A model generated the notes under the pieces. The model did not search any database and was not told the origin of the DNA. It was given only the letters and a program-made list of their open reading frames with translations. Of a stretch of DNA of 64,000 nt, positions 12,191 through 21,440 are shown one piece after another (position 1 is the stretch's first letter; every line of letters begins with the position of its first letter). The stretch lies in assembly GCF_000321225.1 (NCBI RefSeq), contig NW_004451662.1, forward strand, positions 308,107 through 372,106. Direction: 5' to 3'. The translations under genes were made by a program, and so were the position numbers. The DNA is from Odobenus rosmarus divergens. Lineage: Eukaryota; Chordata; Mammalia; Carnivora; Odobenidae.

Positions 12191-12305
12191 ACCTTTACTC
12201 TTGGTATCAAATCCAAAAAATCATTACCGAGGCTGATGTCCGGGAGCTTACCCCTGTGTTTTCTTTTAGGGGTGAGATATACACTGTTTCTACCGAGGAA
12301 TTCAT

Positions 12306-13500
12306 AGAGTTCTCATTCCTGAGCCCCACGTAGGTAGCCTTCTACCAATTTCCCATCAATTCCATGTCTTCCAAAACTGTAACCTTAAAATGAAGTAAGA
12401 GATGAAAACTTTGCCTCTTTCCTAAAATCTTTAATTCCCTACTTAGGAGAGTGAACATATGCATTTTTAATGTCAATGTAGGTCCCCTAAATGGTAAGTG
12501 AAAATGAACATTTAAAACTTTATGAATTAGGTAAAATGTGTACTTGTGTGTGGCCTCACCTGAGTTATTTTTTTCTTGGTGGGTGGGTGACTCTTAATAG
12601 AACTCAAGCTCCCAGCTCTCCCCCTAAACCCTAGGAAATCTGAGCTTTTAGCCACTGAAATGCTTTCCTAAAGGAGCCCTGTTTATACATATTTTCAAAC
12701 GTACTAATCTCTTCTTGCATTTCACTTTGAAGAAAACAAGGTTTTTATTAATTGAAGCGGGATCTCTCACAGGATGTGCAGTGTGACTGCTCGTCATTAC
12801 ATAATAGTTATAAACAAATGAGCCCTCTTTGAACTCCGCTGTTCAGGCTCCTACTGCATCTTGGCTGTGGTTCCATAGTTGACACTTGTGCTGCAGTTAA
12901 TTAGGGTGGCTGTGAGGGGTAGACAGGGGCAGAAAAAAGGCAGGATTTAAAAGCTGTTCCTGCTACCTTTTGGGGAGTTTCAAATCCTTTCTACATTATA
13001 AAGCTAAATGATAGATTTATGCTTTATTTTCTCCCTGGCCTCCCTCCTTGGCTTCAGACTTAATGAGCCCAAAGGAAAGGGGACTCATTATTTAAAATCT
13101 GGGTGACGTGCATTTAAATTTAAGATTTGTATTTGCACAGACTTTCTATCCCTGAGACCCAAGCTACCTACATATAAGTCAAACTTCATCAGTTACATTG
13201 TCGGGCTGCATCTCCCCAGTTGGGAAAAGCTTAATCTAATGGGTTGTTTCCCCAAACTGGCTTTGTTGCTTGCTTATTTGTAAAGCGTATGGCATCAGCT
13301 GGAGGGGGAAGGGAGCTGGAAAGTATGCTTTGGTCACTTTACATGAGTTTTAAAATAGTGGCCGATAGAAGAATGCCTATTCACAGTGTTTATTAGCCAT
13401 TCTGTTGGGGGTGCAGGGTTAGGTGCTAAAGTTTCCTGCAATGAGAGAGTGAAAGGTCCAGAAGGCAGGGCTCAGGCTGGAGTTGATGCAGGGAAGAGGA
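12306..13500. other. Repeat-free block, candidate conserved non-coding DNA
   Basis: No repeat is recognised across roughly 1.2 kb. Motif-like pieces include ATTACATAATAGTTATAAAC, GCAGTTAATTAGGGTGG (homeodomain-type core TAATTA) and ATTTAAATTTAAGATTTG. The absence of repeats and the AT-rich homeobox-like cores are only suggestive of regulatory DNA. Confidence 0.3.
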
Positions 13501-14529
13501 TCTGACCTACCCTTCTTTGAGAATTCTAAGACTATTTCTTCTTCCTCTTCTTTTTCTTCTCCTCTCCTACTTAGACATGGCCTGGAAAGGAGAAGCTGGA
13601 CCAGGGAAATGGGGTCAGACTCAGATGTGCTGTAGACCCGTCACAGCCCGCCACCCCCCTCCCCAAGCCCTCCATCTTGAGGTCCTCAAAGGTCAAAAAT
13701 GTCATGTCTCTTTATCTGTCAGACCTCCCTTCTCTGGCCCTGAGGCAGAAACCTCCAAATAGACTCGCCTCGAGTCTTCTTCCCTCAAGGGTTCATTCTG
13801 CTCTCTGGGTCTCTCTCAAATGCTGCTCTACTTCCGGTCCGCTGGGAGAAGCCACCATTCCCTCTTGCTTGGATTGTGGCAGTGGCTCGGAAACGGACTT
13901 CCCCGCTTCGTGCTGGTGGCTGGCTGATCCGCTTTCTGTGATGCAGCCAGGACTCTCTTCCTCTTCCAGAAGGCGTTTTGCTGACCTCGGACTCCTCGGA
14001 TTAAACCCCCAGGGACTCCCTCCTTATTGCCATTAAGATGAAATCTGCCCCCTCGCCGGTTGTGACCTGGCCTCTGCTTATCTCACAGTCCTGCGCCCTT
14101 ACCCCACCCACCTCCCTGTCTGCTACGGAAGCCTGGCCATGCGCTCGCTGGCCTCTGGCCCTAATGCCTCCAGGTCCTTTGGGCTCAGCTAAGACAGCTT
14201 TCCTTACCCAGAGTCCCAAAACCCCCCCAGGGCAAATGGAAAGCCCTAAAAACGCCAAAGCATCTCCCATGATTTCCAGAGACTTCCAGGGTGTTTTTCA
14301 TGCTTCTGCCTCTTCAATTCCACATCCTCACGTGCTGCCTTGGTTTCTGTCCTCATTTGTCAAGCCCCCAAATCCAGTTTCCACAAGAATTCACATGCTG
14401 TGCCTTTACTTTTCAGGAATGGACTAACTTTCCTGAAGATTAGGATGATCATGAGAGGTGACTTTAACAAGTGATTGGCCATAGGTTCAACAGCCTTCAC
14501 TGGCTCAACCCTTATTCCACTCCCTTTCT
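13501..14529. other. GC-richer non-coding block
   Basis: Several overlapping open frames of 80-130 codons lie on both strands, but none has recognisable protein features. CpG is present but not dense enough to call an island by eye. Confidence 0.4.
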
Positions 14530-14995
14530 CCTATTCCCCATTACATTAAAGTCAACTCTAATAGAAAACAAAAATAACTGCAATGATTTAAAGAAGTCTG
14601 TTTCTGTCTCACATTAAAGAAGTCTGAGAGTGGCAGGAAAGTTTTGCTGTCCTCAGTATGAGACTTCATGCTTGGCTCCCAGGATCATCTCACCATTCCA
14701 AATGATTGCCGCAGCTCCAGCCATCACACATACAGTCCAGTCAGCAAAAAGGGCATGTACTCTCCCTTTAAGAATATTTCTCAGAAGTTGCACATACTAC
14801 TACACATCTCTTCTATTGGCCATAACTTAGTCACGTAGCCACACCTTGTTACATAGTAGTAGGCTGGGAAGTGTAGTCTTTATTCTGGGTATGCCTGTGC
14901 CCAGCCAAAACCTGGGGAATTCTATTACTATGGAGGAAAGGAAGAATAAATATTGGAGGACATCCTGCAGTCTCTGTTACAGCTACAATAATAAA
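14530..14995 (+). mobile_element. Old mammalian repeat, unnamed family A, copy 1
   Basis: Shares ordered blocks with copies at 37665 and 42878: GCCGCAGCTCCAGCCATCAC, TCTCAGAAGTTGCACATACT, CTATTGGCCATAACTTAG, GGCTGGGAAGTGTAGTCTTT, and GAATAAATATTGGAGGACAT ending GCAGTCTCTGTTACA. It is a widespread mammalian interspersed repeat whose Repbase name I cannot give with certainty. Confidence 0.6.
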
Positions 14996-15415
14996 CATCC
15001 ATCCCTTTTTCTTGCCCTGCCTAGTTTGACATATGATCAGCCTCCCTCCAAGCTTCATAGTTGACCTAGGAACTTGTTTGTGTGTTTTTCCTAAACACCT
15101 ATAGCTCACTTCCACAGAGGAAGTGCTGAAAAAAATTTTCTCCATCCTACAAACCATGCTACCTTCCTGTGTCCTGCATTGCCCTGGCTCCATGAGGTTG
15201 CCATGGGTCTGTACAAGTGGGTTTCTTTGGAGTGCACACATAGGCCTTCTCTGCACACATACATCGTGATTCCGGCTGACTGAGGGCACAGTTTCAGATT
15301 TACCAGTTCTCAGAAGGCAACCGCAGGTTCATAGGTCCACAGACGTGATGAAGAGTGAATGAGCTATGCAGTTGTCCTTGGTGTGGCTCTCTCATACGCC
15401 ACAGGTATGCGCGTG
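14996..15415. other. Non-coding stretch, nothing recognised
   Basis: A 146-codon minus-strand open frame crosses from the repeat into this block, so it is not a gene. Confidence 0.45.
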
Positions 15416-15451
15416 TGCACACACACACACACACACACGCACGCACACACA
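15416..15451 (+). repeat. (CA)n microsatellite
   Basis: An interrupted CA tract with CG steps (CACACGCACGCACACACA). Confidence 0.9.
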
Positions 15452-15689
15452 GGTGGCTGGTTTCAAAGCTGAGAAACTACCCACCAACTTCTTCTGCTAG
15501 CCCCCTTCTGGCGAAGTAAGGCACAGGTGCTATTTATCTACTAAACAGCACCCATATGAATACGTTTAGCTGGATATGTATTCAACGTATGCTCGACACA
15601 TCTGCTTCAAATATATCTTTGGAAGACTGCCCTGTTTGGGAAGGAAGATAGTAAATTCATAAACTGGTTATCTCCCTTCCCGTGATCCC

Positions 15690-15790
15690 CGCCGCACTGG
15701 TCTTGCTCACTGCTGTGTCCTTCGCTTGGTGTCTCACGTGGTGCCTGGCATACAGTAGGCTCTCCATAAATATTTGTTAATGAATAGATG
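15690..15790 (+). mobile_element. L2 LINE 3' tail
   Basis: CTGGTCTTGCTCACTGCTGT, GTGCCTGGCATACAGTAGGC and TAAATATTTGTTAATGAATA are the classic L2 3' end, sense orientation. Confidence 0.75.
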
Positions 15791-15837
15791 AGCGAACACC
15801 ACGTGAATGATGGTGATACAACGATCATTGTCACGTG
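15735..15837. promoter_or_regulatory. Cluster of three CACGTG E-boxes
   Basis: CACGTG occurs at 15735-15740, 15800-15805 and 15832-15837. The last two sit in an imperfect inverted repeat (CACGTGAATGAT facing ATCATTGTCACGTG). CACGTG is the core bound by bHLH-zip factors such as USF or MITF/TFE. Function is not shown. Confidence 0.2.
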
Positions 15838-16090
15838 GTCTTTGTCCTCATAGCTCAAAATCTAGTGAGGGAGGCTAACCATAAGCAATTATGTTATGGA
15901 GAAAAGCATGCAGTATAAATCTATGCACAGTGTCACGGTGGCACAGAGGAGATGCCTGGGCTGCATTTTGATGTGTGAGTAGGAGTTTACTAGGCCTAGG
16001 GAGGTGGAGATGGAGGTCTTACGAGCAGAGAAACTGGCACAAAGGTGTAAAGGCATGAAACATCCTCACGTGTTCAGGCAGTAAGTATAG
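15791..16090 (-). mobile_element. Ancient mammalian repeat, L2-associated type, antisense
   Basis: TAGTGAGGGAGGCTAACCAT, TGTGAGTAGGAGTTTACTAG, then CAAAGGTGTAAAGGCATGAA match the pattern (AGACAATAAACA, then GAGTTTGCCAGG, then TGCAAAGGCACGAGGC) that often sits upstream of L2 tails in antisense. Family naming is uncertain. Confidence 0.5.
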
Positions 16091-16386
16091 GAGGCCCCCC
16101 AACTTAAAGACCTTGTAGTCTTTAAAGTAGTTTTTTGGTAAAACTAAACTTTTTTTCTTCTAGAAGTGATTCATAATTACCACTAATTTACCGAAACTCA
16201 GAGCTTTGATTTAGGATGATTGGCACTTAAATTTATGGAACAGGATCTGGTCATTTGTTAGCGTTCTATCCACTCCCCACCGAGTCATGAGTGAAAACTG
16301 AAAATTTTGATTTCTTTCCTAGAGGTTGACGACTTAGAGCCTAGTGAATGCTTGCATGCCAGTCATCTCAATGTAAAGATATTTTA

Positions 16387-16561
16387 TTTTATTTTTAAAG
16401 ATTTATCTGTTTGAGAAGGGGGGGAGGGAGAGAAGGAGAGAGAGAATCCCAAGCAGACTCCCTGCTGAGCACGGAGCCCCACACAGGGCTCAATCTTACA
16501 ACCTTGAGATCATGACCTGAGCCAAAATCACAAGTCAGAGGCTGAGCCACCCAGGGGCCCC
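16387..16561 (-). mobile_element. Can-SINE, antisense, older copy
   Basis: TTTTTAAAGATTTATCTGTT tail, GA tract, GCAGACTCCCTGCTGAGCAC, TGAGATCATGACCTGAGCC and head complement GCTGAGCCACCCAGGGGCCC. TSD AATGTAAAGATATTTTA at 16370-16386 is matched by AGTGTAAAGATGTTCTA at 16562-16578 (14 of 17). Confidence 0.95.
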
Positions 16562-16583
16562 AGTGTAAAGATGTTCTAAAACT

Positions 16584-17013
16584 GAGGGTTGCTGGAGTGG
16601 GGGTGGGGTGGGAGGGAAGGGGTGGCTGGGTGATAGACACTGGGGATGGTATGTGCTATGGTGAGTGCTGTGAATTGTGCAAGACTGTTGAATCACAGAT
16701 CTGTACTTCTGAAACAAATAATGCAATATATGTTAAGGAAAAAAAAAAGAAGATAGCAGGAGGGGAAGAATGAAGGGGGGTAAATCGGAGGGGGAGACGA
16801 ACCATGAGAGACGATGGACTCTGAAAAACAAACTGAGGGTTCTAGAAGGGAGGGGGGTAGGGGGATGGGTTAGCCTGGTGATGGGTATTAAAGAGGGCAC
16901 GTTCTGCGTGGAGCACTGGGTGTTATGCACAAACAATGAATCATGGAACACTACATCCAAACCTAATGATGTAATGTATGGTGATTAACATAACAATAAA
17001 AAAATTTTAAAAA
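16584..17013 (+). mobile_element. Carnivore L1, 5'-truncated 3' end
   Basis: Carnivore L1 3' UTR blocks: AGATAGCAGGAGGGGAAG, GATGGACTCTGAAAAACAAA, GGATGGGTTAGCCTGGTGAT, GAGCACTGGGTGTTATGCAC, TAATGATGTAATGTATGG, then AACAATAAA signal and an A-rich tail. TSD AAAGATGTTCTAAAACT (16567-16583) recurs as AAAGATGTTTTAAAACT (17014-17030), 16 of 17. An internal A-run at 16738-16749 belongs to the 3' UTR. Confidence 0.93.
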
Positions 17014-17084
17014 AAAGATGTTTTAAAACTCCATCAATAACCACAACCAGAAAACATCAGTAGCTAATATTCACATGACAGGGG

Positions 17085-17285
17085 ACCAAGTCCCAGTCTA
17101 AGCATTTTATATGTACTGACTTGTTTAATTTTCATAATAGCCTTACTAGGTAGGGACTAGTATTACCCCCATTTCATAGATGAGGAAACCAAGTCACAGA
17201 GATTTAGTCACTTGCTCAAGGTCACAAAGCTAACAAGTGGCTGAATCGGGACTTTAAACTCTTATCCAGTTCAGAACTTTGATCG
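17085..17285 (-). mobile_element. MIR SINE, antisense
   Basis: AAGCATTTTATATGTACTGA, CCCATTTCATAGATGAGGAA, ACTTGCTCAAGGTCACAAAG and AACAAGTGGCTGAATCGGGA follow the antisense MIR consensus. One of the best-preserved MIRs here. Confidence 0.85.
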
Positions 17286-17914
17286 TGTCTTTAAAGTTAC
17301 CAGACTGTTTGTTTTATTTTATTATTTATTTTTGAGCTTTTAGCCAAGCCAAGAACACATTATGGGGAAAACCAGAAAGAACTTGCTGGTGTGGCGATAA
17401 GCCCTTGGGCCTTGACATCTCCAGAGGAGTCCCTCGCCTTCCTGTGCTGTAGGCCCCAGACTTTGTTGTCCTCCCTCTCCAGCCTTGAGTCCTTCTCCAG
17501 CTACTCCCCTATGGCTCATCCTGGCCCCCACCCCCTCAGCATGAGCATCCTGGCTGTCTGCATGGTGAGGTTCAGAATTAAACACTAGGGCAAGCAGGTG
17601 GAAGTATCCAAAAATCAAACCCATGGAGGAAGTTGGGGGGGGACAGAGTTCCCAGAATGTCCTGCCCCCTCTGAGATGGTAAGCATGGTTAATCCTTTCT
17701 GTTTCATCTCTTGAGAGCAGGGCATATCAATGTCACCTCTTGAGTGGTCCTTCTTGCTCACCAGGCCAGCCCTGAGGTGACCTACGGGTCTCACATACAC
17801 AGAATGCTCCTCTGGGGTCTTCTAGCCCGCCGCTCTCCATTCCCCACTGCGGCCTCACCCTTGTCCCACTTTGTTTGACCTCCATTAGATATTTGCCTTT
17901 TGCAATGTGAAGGG
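17286..17914. other. Non-coding stretch, nothing recognised
   Basis: A (TTTA)n-like segment at 17312-17334 is not followed by a SINE body. Short overlapping open frames have no recognisable features. Confidence 0.45.
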
Positions 17915-18112
17915 AGAAGTCCGGTCTAGTGGTCAGGAGACACACCTAGGTTTAAACACTGGCTTAGCCACGTACTAAGTATGTCGCCTTAGGCAAGTCC
18001 CCTAAACGATTTATTTCTCAGTGTCCTTATCTATAAAAGGGGGGCAATAAGACCTTCCTTGCAGTATTGTCATGAGGATTCGAATCAGATAATCCATAGC
18101 GCTCAATAACTT
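17915..18112 (+). mobile_element. MIR SINE, sense
   Basis: CTAGTGGTCAGGAGACACAC, TTAAACACTGGCTTAGCCAC, TAGGCAAGTCCCCTAAACGA, CTTATCTATAAAAGGGGGGC, GTATTGTCATGAGGATTCG run in MIR order. Confidence 0.8.
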
Positions 18113-18119
18113 TGGCTGT

Positions 18120-18335
18120 GTGCGGTGGTTGAGAGCCTGGGCTCTGGAGTCGAACACAGTGGGTTTGAATCCCAGCTTGGCCACCGTCTAACCATGTAAC
18201 CTGTGACCAGGTGACTTCTCCTCTGCAACATGGAATAATAGTAGCATCCATGTTAAAGGATTGTTGTAAAGATTTCTCGCTTGTAGACTTAATACAGCAA
18301 AGTGCTCAGCACGCACATAGTAGCTGTTCAAAAAA
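18120..18335 (+). mobile_element. MIR SINE, sense, tandem with the previous one
   Basis: Starts GTGCGGTGGTTGAGAGCCTG, continues GGGTTTGAATCCCAGCTTGG (tRNA B-box), GGATTGTTGTAAAGATTTCT and AAGTGCTCAGCACGCACATA. Nearly full-length, in the same direction as its neighbour. Confidence 0.85.
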
Positions 18336-18935
18336 TACCACTATTGTTTGTCATTGGTGATCTTCATCACTCCTGTTGGAGTTAATCCATTCAAGAGTAA
18401 TTATCCTGACTATCTGTGGAAGGTTCGTCTGAGCGGGATCCTTTCCAACACGGCTCAGACTGTTCTTGTAAGCCTTTACTTTTGCTCTCACTCAAAGTTC
18501 CCGGCTAGAAGTTTCCCAGTTGAAGGTTTCTTTGCTTTTCTTAGCAGACTACCCCCATAGGCAGAGTTCCTCCACCCGACAAACTAGGATTGTGTCCCCA
18601 AGGAATTTGCCTTCATTCCAAGATGAATGTTCCAGAAACAACCCTCTCTCGATGCATTTTTGGAAGTCCTGTTCACTGACCTGCTTGGAAACGGGAATCT
18701 TGATTTTAAGAAAGGTTGATTTTGCAGGAGGTTGTGTTATTCTCATAAAGCACATGTCATCTTAACTGAAAATGTGTGAGTGGTAAACTTCGCATTCTAA
18801 ATTTAGAAAAATGGCATTGGGAGGATTTGTAACCTCTGAAACACTGGAAGAGTCACTGAGTTGTTTTATGTACCTCTGGTGGGGAGAATACCAGGGTTGT
18901 GCAGGCCAACTGTCACTGATAAGGGCTGTTTTGTT
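18336..18935. other. Non-coding stretch, nothing recognised
   Basis: Repeat-free by eye. Overlapping short open frames on both strands, no exon-like structure. Confidence 0.4.
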
Positions 18936-18939
18936 TTGT

Positions 18940-19145
18940 TTTTTAAGATTTCTTTATTTATTTTAGAGACAGCGCGCATGCACGAGCGGTGGGCGGCGAG
19001 GGGGAGAGGGAGAGGGAAAATCCTCAAGCAGCTTCCCCACTGAGCACGGAGCCCGAGTGGGCCTTCATCCCACGACCCTGAGATCATGACCTGAGCCGAA
19101 ATCAAGAGTCAGACGCTTAACTGACTGAGCCACCCAGGTGCCTCC
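18940..19145 (-). mobile_element. Can-SINE, antisense
   Basis: TTTTTTAAGATTTCTTTATT tail, GGGGGAGAGGGAGAGGGAAA, TGAGCACGGAGCCCGAGTGG, GAGATCATGACCTGAGCCG and head complement ACTGAGCCACCCAGGTGCC. A possible decayed TSD is AGGGCTGTTTTGTTTT before and AGGGAGGTTTTGATTTT after. Confidence 0.95.
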
Positions 19146-19650
19146 TTTTAGGGAGGTTTTGATTTTCTAATCTTTTCACATTTTTTATTGACTGTATCCA
19201 GCTTGGTGAAGCTTAACCTGTTTTTACTTCATTCAATGTTATTTTAAGAACCACAACCCTTTCTCCAGGCCACACCCCAGCCGGGACTCTGGATTACTCA
19301 GAGGTGTTATTATTTCCCAGTCTTCAAATCCACGAGGTGATTTGTTGGTAAATTATAATTCTAATTATAGTAATAGCCTCCATACCAATGGCTCATACCA
19401 CTGTAACAAAGGTGGTCTCACCACTGTACCCCCAACCCCACACAGAGAAGAAAGGCAGGGAGCATTCCCTTCCCATTGTCACTGCTCCTGGAGGGCAGGA
19501 GATGGGGTGCCAAGGACCCTGCCCTCTATTTTGGGAGGCTATTGAAAGTAAAGAATGTTGAATCCTGGAGAAGTTTGAGTGGGTCCAGCAAAGCCTCTAT
19601 GGATGCCGCACAATGTACAGAGTCATGAAAGCTGCCACCTGTTGAAGGCT
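19146..19650. other. Non-coding stretch, nothing recognised
   Basis: No gene or firm repeat is seen. Confidence 0.4.
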
Positions 19651-19654
19651 CTCA

Positions 19655-19770
19655 TCAGGAAGTGACCACCACAGGGCAGAATCACCTGGGACATTCCTAC
19701 TTAGCAGCCCGGCCCTACAGCACGCAGGCCAATTCAATGGGAACTTCTAAGATTAGGGCCCATGTGGTCG
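19655..19770 (+). mobile_element. Possible MER5-like hAT fossil
   Basis: GGGCAGAATCACCTGGGACA, AGCCCGGCCCTACAGC, GCCAATTCAATGGGAAC and TAGGGCCCATGTGG follow the layout AGAATCACCTGGGG, GGGCCCCAC, CAATTAAATCAGAATCTC, GGGCCC of MER5-class elements. Diverged. Confidence 0.4.
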
Positions 19771-20530
19771 TTTTCAGAGCTTCCCTGGTAGTCCGAATGT
19801 ACATCCAGGCTGAGACCCACCCCAACGAGGTCCCTCAGGATGGTTCACATGAGCAGATGCAACGGTGGTCAGTGGTCCTCTCCCAGGTCCCACTGGTGCT
19901 GGACAGTCTCTTGATGCTAATAGCTCCTCCCCACGTGGTTCTCTGGTCAGCCCTACTGATGGGCCCCCCTGACCTCTGCCATGGTCAGGCTTTGCCCCCT
20001 CATGGAATCCCAGTGCCCCAGAGGCAGAGGCACCCACAGTTCAGAGCCCCTGTATCCTGGCAGGGATATTCTGCTTTATTCAAACATAAATGGCAGCATC
20101 ATGCTTGTGTTCGTCCTTCGGCACGTGCTGCTTTGTTCTGGCTCATGACTCAGAGTTCTGCCTGGCTTCACGCAACCAGTCTGCTGTTGTACCAGATACT
20201 TCCTCTTGCCCCTCCAGACCCCCTCGGCCACCCTTATCCATCCTTTGTCCACCTGTAGGAGGCTCTCTGTGGAATGCAACATCAGACCTCCTTTCCTTCT
20301 GGTTTCCTGTTGAGGTCAGCCAGTGGAAGCCCAACATGAGACAGAAAGGAGAGAGGAGAGTGGGGTTGGGTATTTATCCCCTTGCCTTGCTCCTTTCACA
20401 GGTCATCTTAGGTGTTTTCTCTACATGACCATCTCTTCCTGGGTTCCCATGATTTCTCTCTCCCCTTGTCCCATGGGGCCTGGAGGTGTCTCCTTCACTG
20501 TCACTAGTCCTAGTTTACTTCCTTATGAAA
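19771..20530. other. Non-coding stretch, possible unnamed old repeat at about 20300-20500
   Basis: The longest N-free open frame of the window (19662-20258, plus strand, 198 codons) lies mostly here. It begins inside the MER5-like fossil, has no recognisable domain and no splice context. TTGAGGTCAGCCAGTGGAAG and GGGTATTTATCCCCTTGCC recall a common mammalian repeat I cannot name. Confidence 0.4.
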
Positions 20531-20534
20531 GTAA

Positions 20535-20692
20535 GTCTCAAAGCATGGCTGCTGCACCTGGGAACTTAGACATGCAGCCCCCTAGGCCCCCCAGACCTGG
20601 TGATTCAGACACTCTGGGGATGGGGTCCGGCATCGGGACAAGCCCTCCAGGTGAGTCTGGTGGACACTTAAGTTTGAAAAACACTGCACTGT
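20535..20692 (+). mobile_element. MER5A-like hAT element, sense
   Basis: AAGTCTCAAAGCATGGCTGC, GCACCTGGGAACTTAGACAT, AGACCTGGTGATTCAGACAC, CTCTGGGGATGGGGTCCGGC, AAGCCCTCCAGGTGAGTCTG and AAGTTTGAAAAACACTG align in order with the 189-bp MER5A consensus as I know it. Confidence 0.75.
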
Positions 20693-20779
20693 GCTTTCCT
20701 CTTTTGCTTTATGCACAGTTTTGCTAATAATCCCTTTTCTAAGCCCTCCTCAGATTGTCTTAATTTGAACATGCCATCT

Positions 20780-21030
20780 TTTTCCTCTTGGGAGCACCTG
20801 TTGATGCACTTTTAGGTTTGCTGTCCACACAACTGTGATCTTTGTTTATAGATCTCCGCACATGTGTGTGAGTTTTTAAGTAGAATAAATTCCTTGAAGT
20901 AGCATTTCTGGGTTAAAGGGAATGTGCATTTTAAATTTAGGTAGATATTGCCCAATTATTCCCCAAAGAGCTTGTCCCAATTTGCTATTTTCTGAACTGG
21001 TCTCTAGTTATTTCACATTGTGTCACGTCT
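20780..21030 (-). mobile_element. Old L1-type fragment, antisense
   Basis: TAGAATAAATTCCTTGAAGT, AGCATTTCTGGGTTAAAGGG, AATGTGCATTTTAAATTTAG and ATATTGCCCAATTATTCCCC match a common mammalian L1 3' region in antisense (GAATTGCTGGGTCAAAGGG, then CAAATTGCCCTCC). Confidence 0.6.
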
Positions 21031-21064
21031 CCCATGACAATGAACTAACCAGACCACTGCAGTG

Positions 21065-21215
21065 TGTTAGGGTCACCCTTCTCAGACTTGGGTGCACACA
21101 GATCCCCTAGGGGGCTTGTTGAAATGCAGATTCCGATTTGAGAGGTCTGGCGTGGGGCCTGAGAGCCTGCATTCTTCACAAGCCTCCTGGTGATACTGGT
21201 CCATGCTGGTCCTGA
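21065..21215 (-). mobile_element. MER5A-like hAT element, antisense
   Basis: TTCTCAGACTTGGGTGCACA, GGGGCTTGTTGAAATGCAGA, GAGGTCTGGCGTGGGGCCTG, TGCATTCTTCACAAGCCTCC and GGTGATACTGGTCCATGCTG are the MER5A blocks in reverse complement. It lies about 370 bases from a sense copy. Confidence 0.75.
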
Positions 21216-21234
21216 ATAACAGGGGGTTAGAGAA

Positions 21235-21440
21235 TAAGCATAAAGAAATGGCTAAGAAGTGGGTTTGGGGTTCAGATTCCCCACTCAACTATTTAGTAAT
21301 TGTGACTCTGGGTAAGTTGCTTAATCATCTGGAGCCTCAGTTTCTTCATCTGTGAAATGGGGGTTGTTCTATGATGACCAAGTCAGGAAGTCCATGCATG
21401 TGCAGGGCTCGGCTTGACACATCATTGCCATTCCACAAAT
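21235..21440 (+). mobile_element. MIR SINE, sense
   Basis: GGGGTTCAGATTCCCCACTC, TTGTGACTCTGGGTAAGTTG, CTTAATCATCTGGAGCCTCA and GTTTCTTCATCTGTGAAATG are the MIR core. Confidence 0.85.

Larger units (their letters stand above)
10925..12305 (-). mobile_element. Old L1 LINE (L1M-type), antisense, ORF2 end plus 3' UTR
   Basis: The minus strand encodes broken L1 ORF2 C-terminal peptides: ANHPSEKWLIAKIHKEL near 11950-12010 and LWKTIWRFLKKFKRLPYDPA near 11600-11670. Toward 10925 the 3' UTR complement appears (GTTTTATTGAGGTATAATTG, CATCCATCATCTCACATAG). Stops and frameshifts show it is dead. It is truncated within ORF2 at the 12305 side. Confidence 0.9.

Noticed and set aside
19662..20258. 198-codon plus-strand open frame, the longest without N
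   Set aside because: It starts inside a MER5-like fossil, overlaps other frames, and has no domain, splice sites or promoter context.
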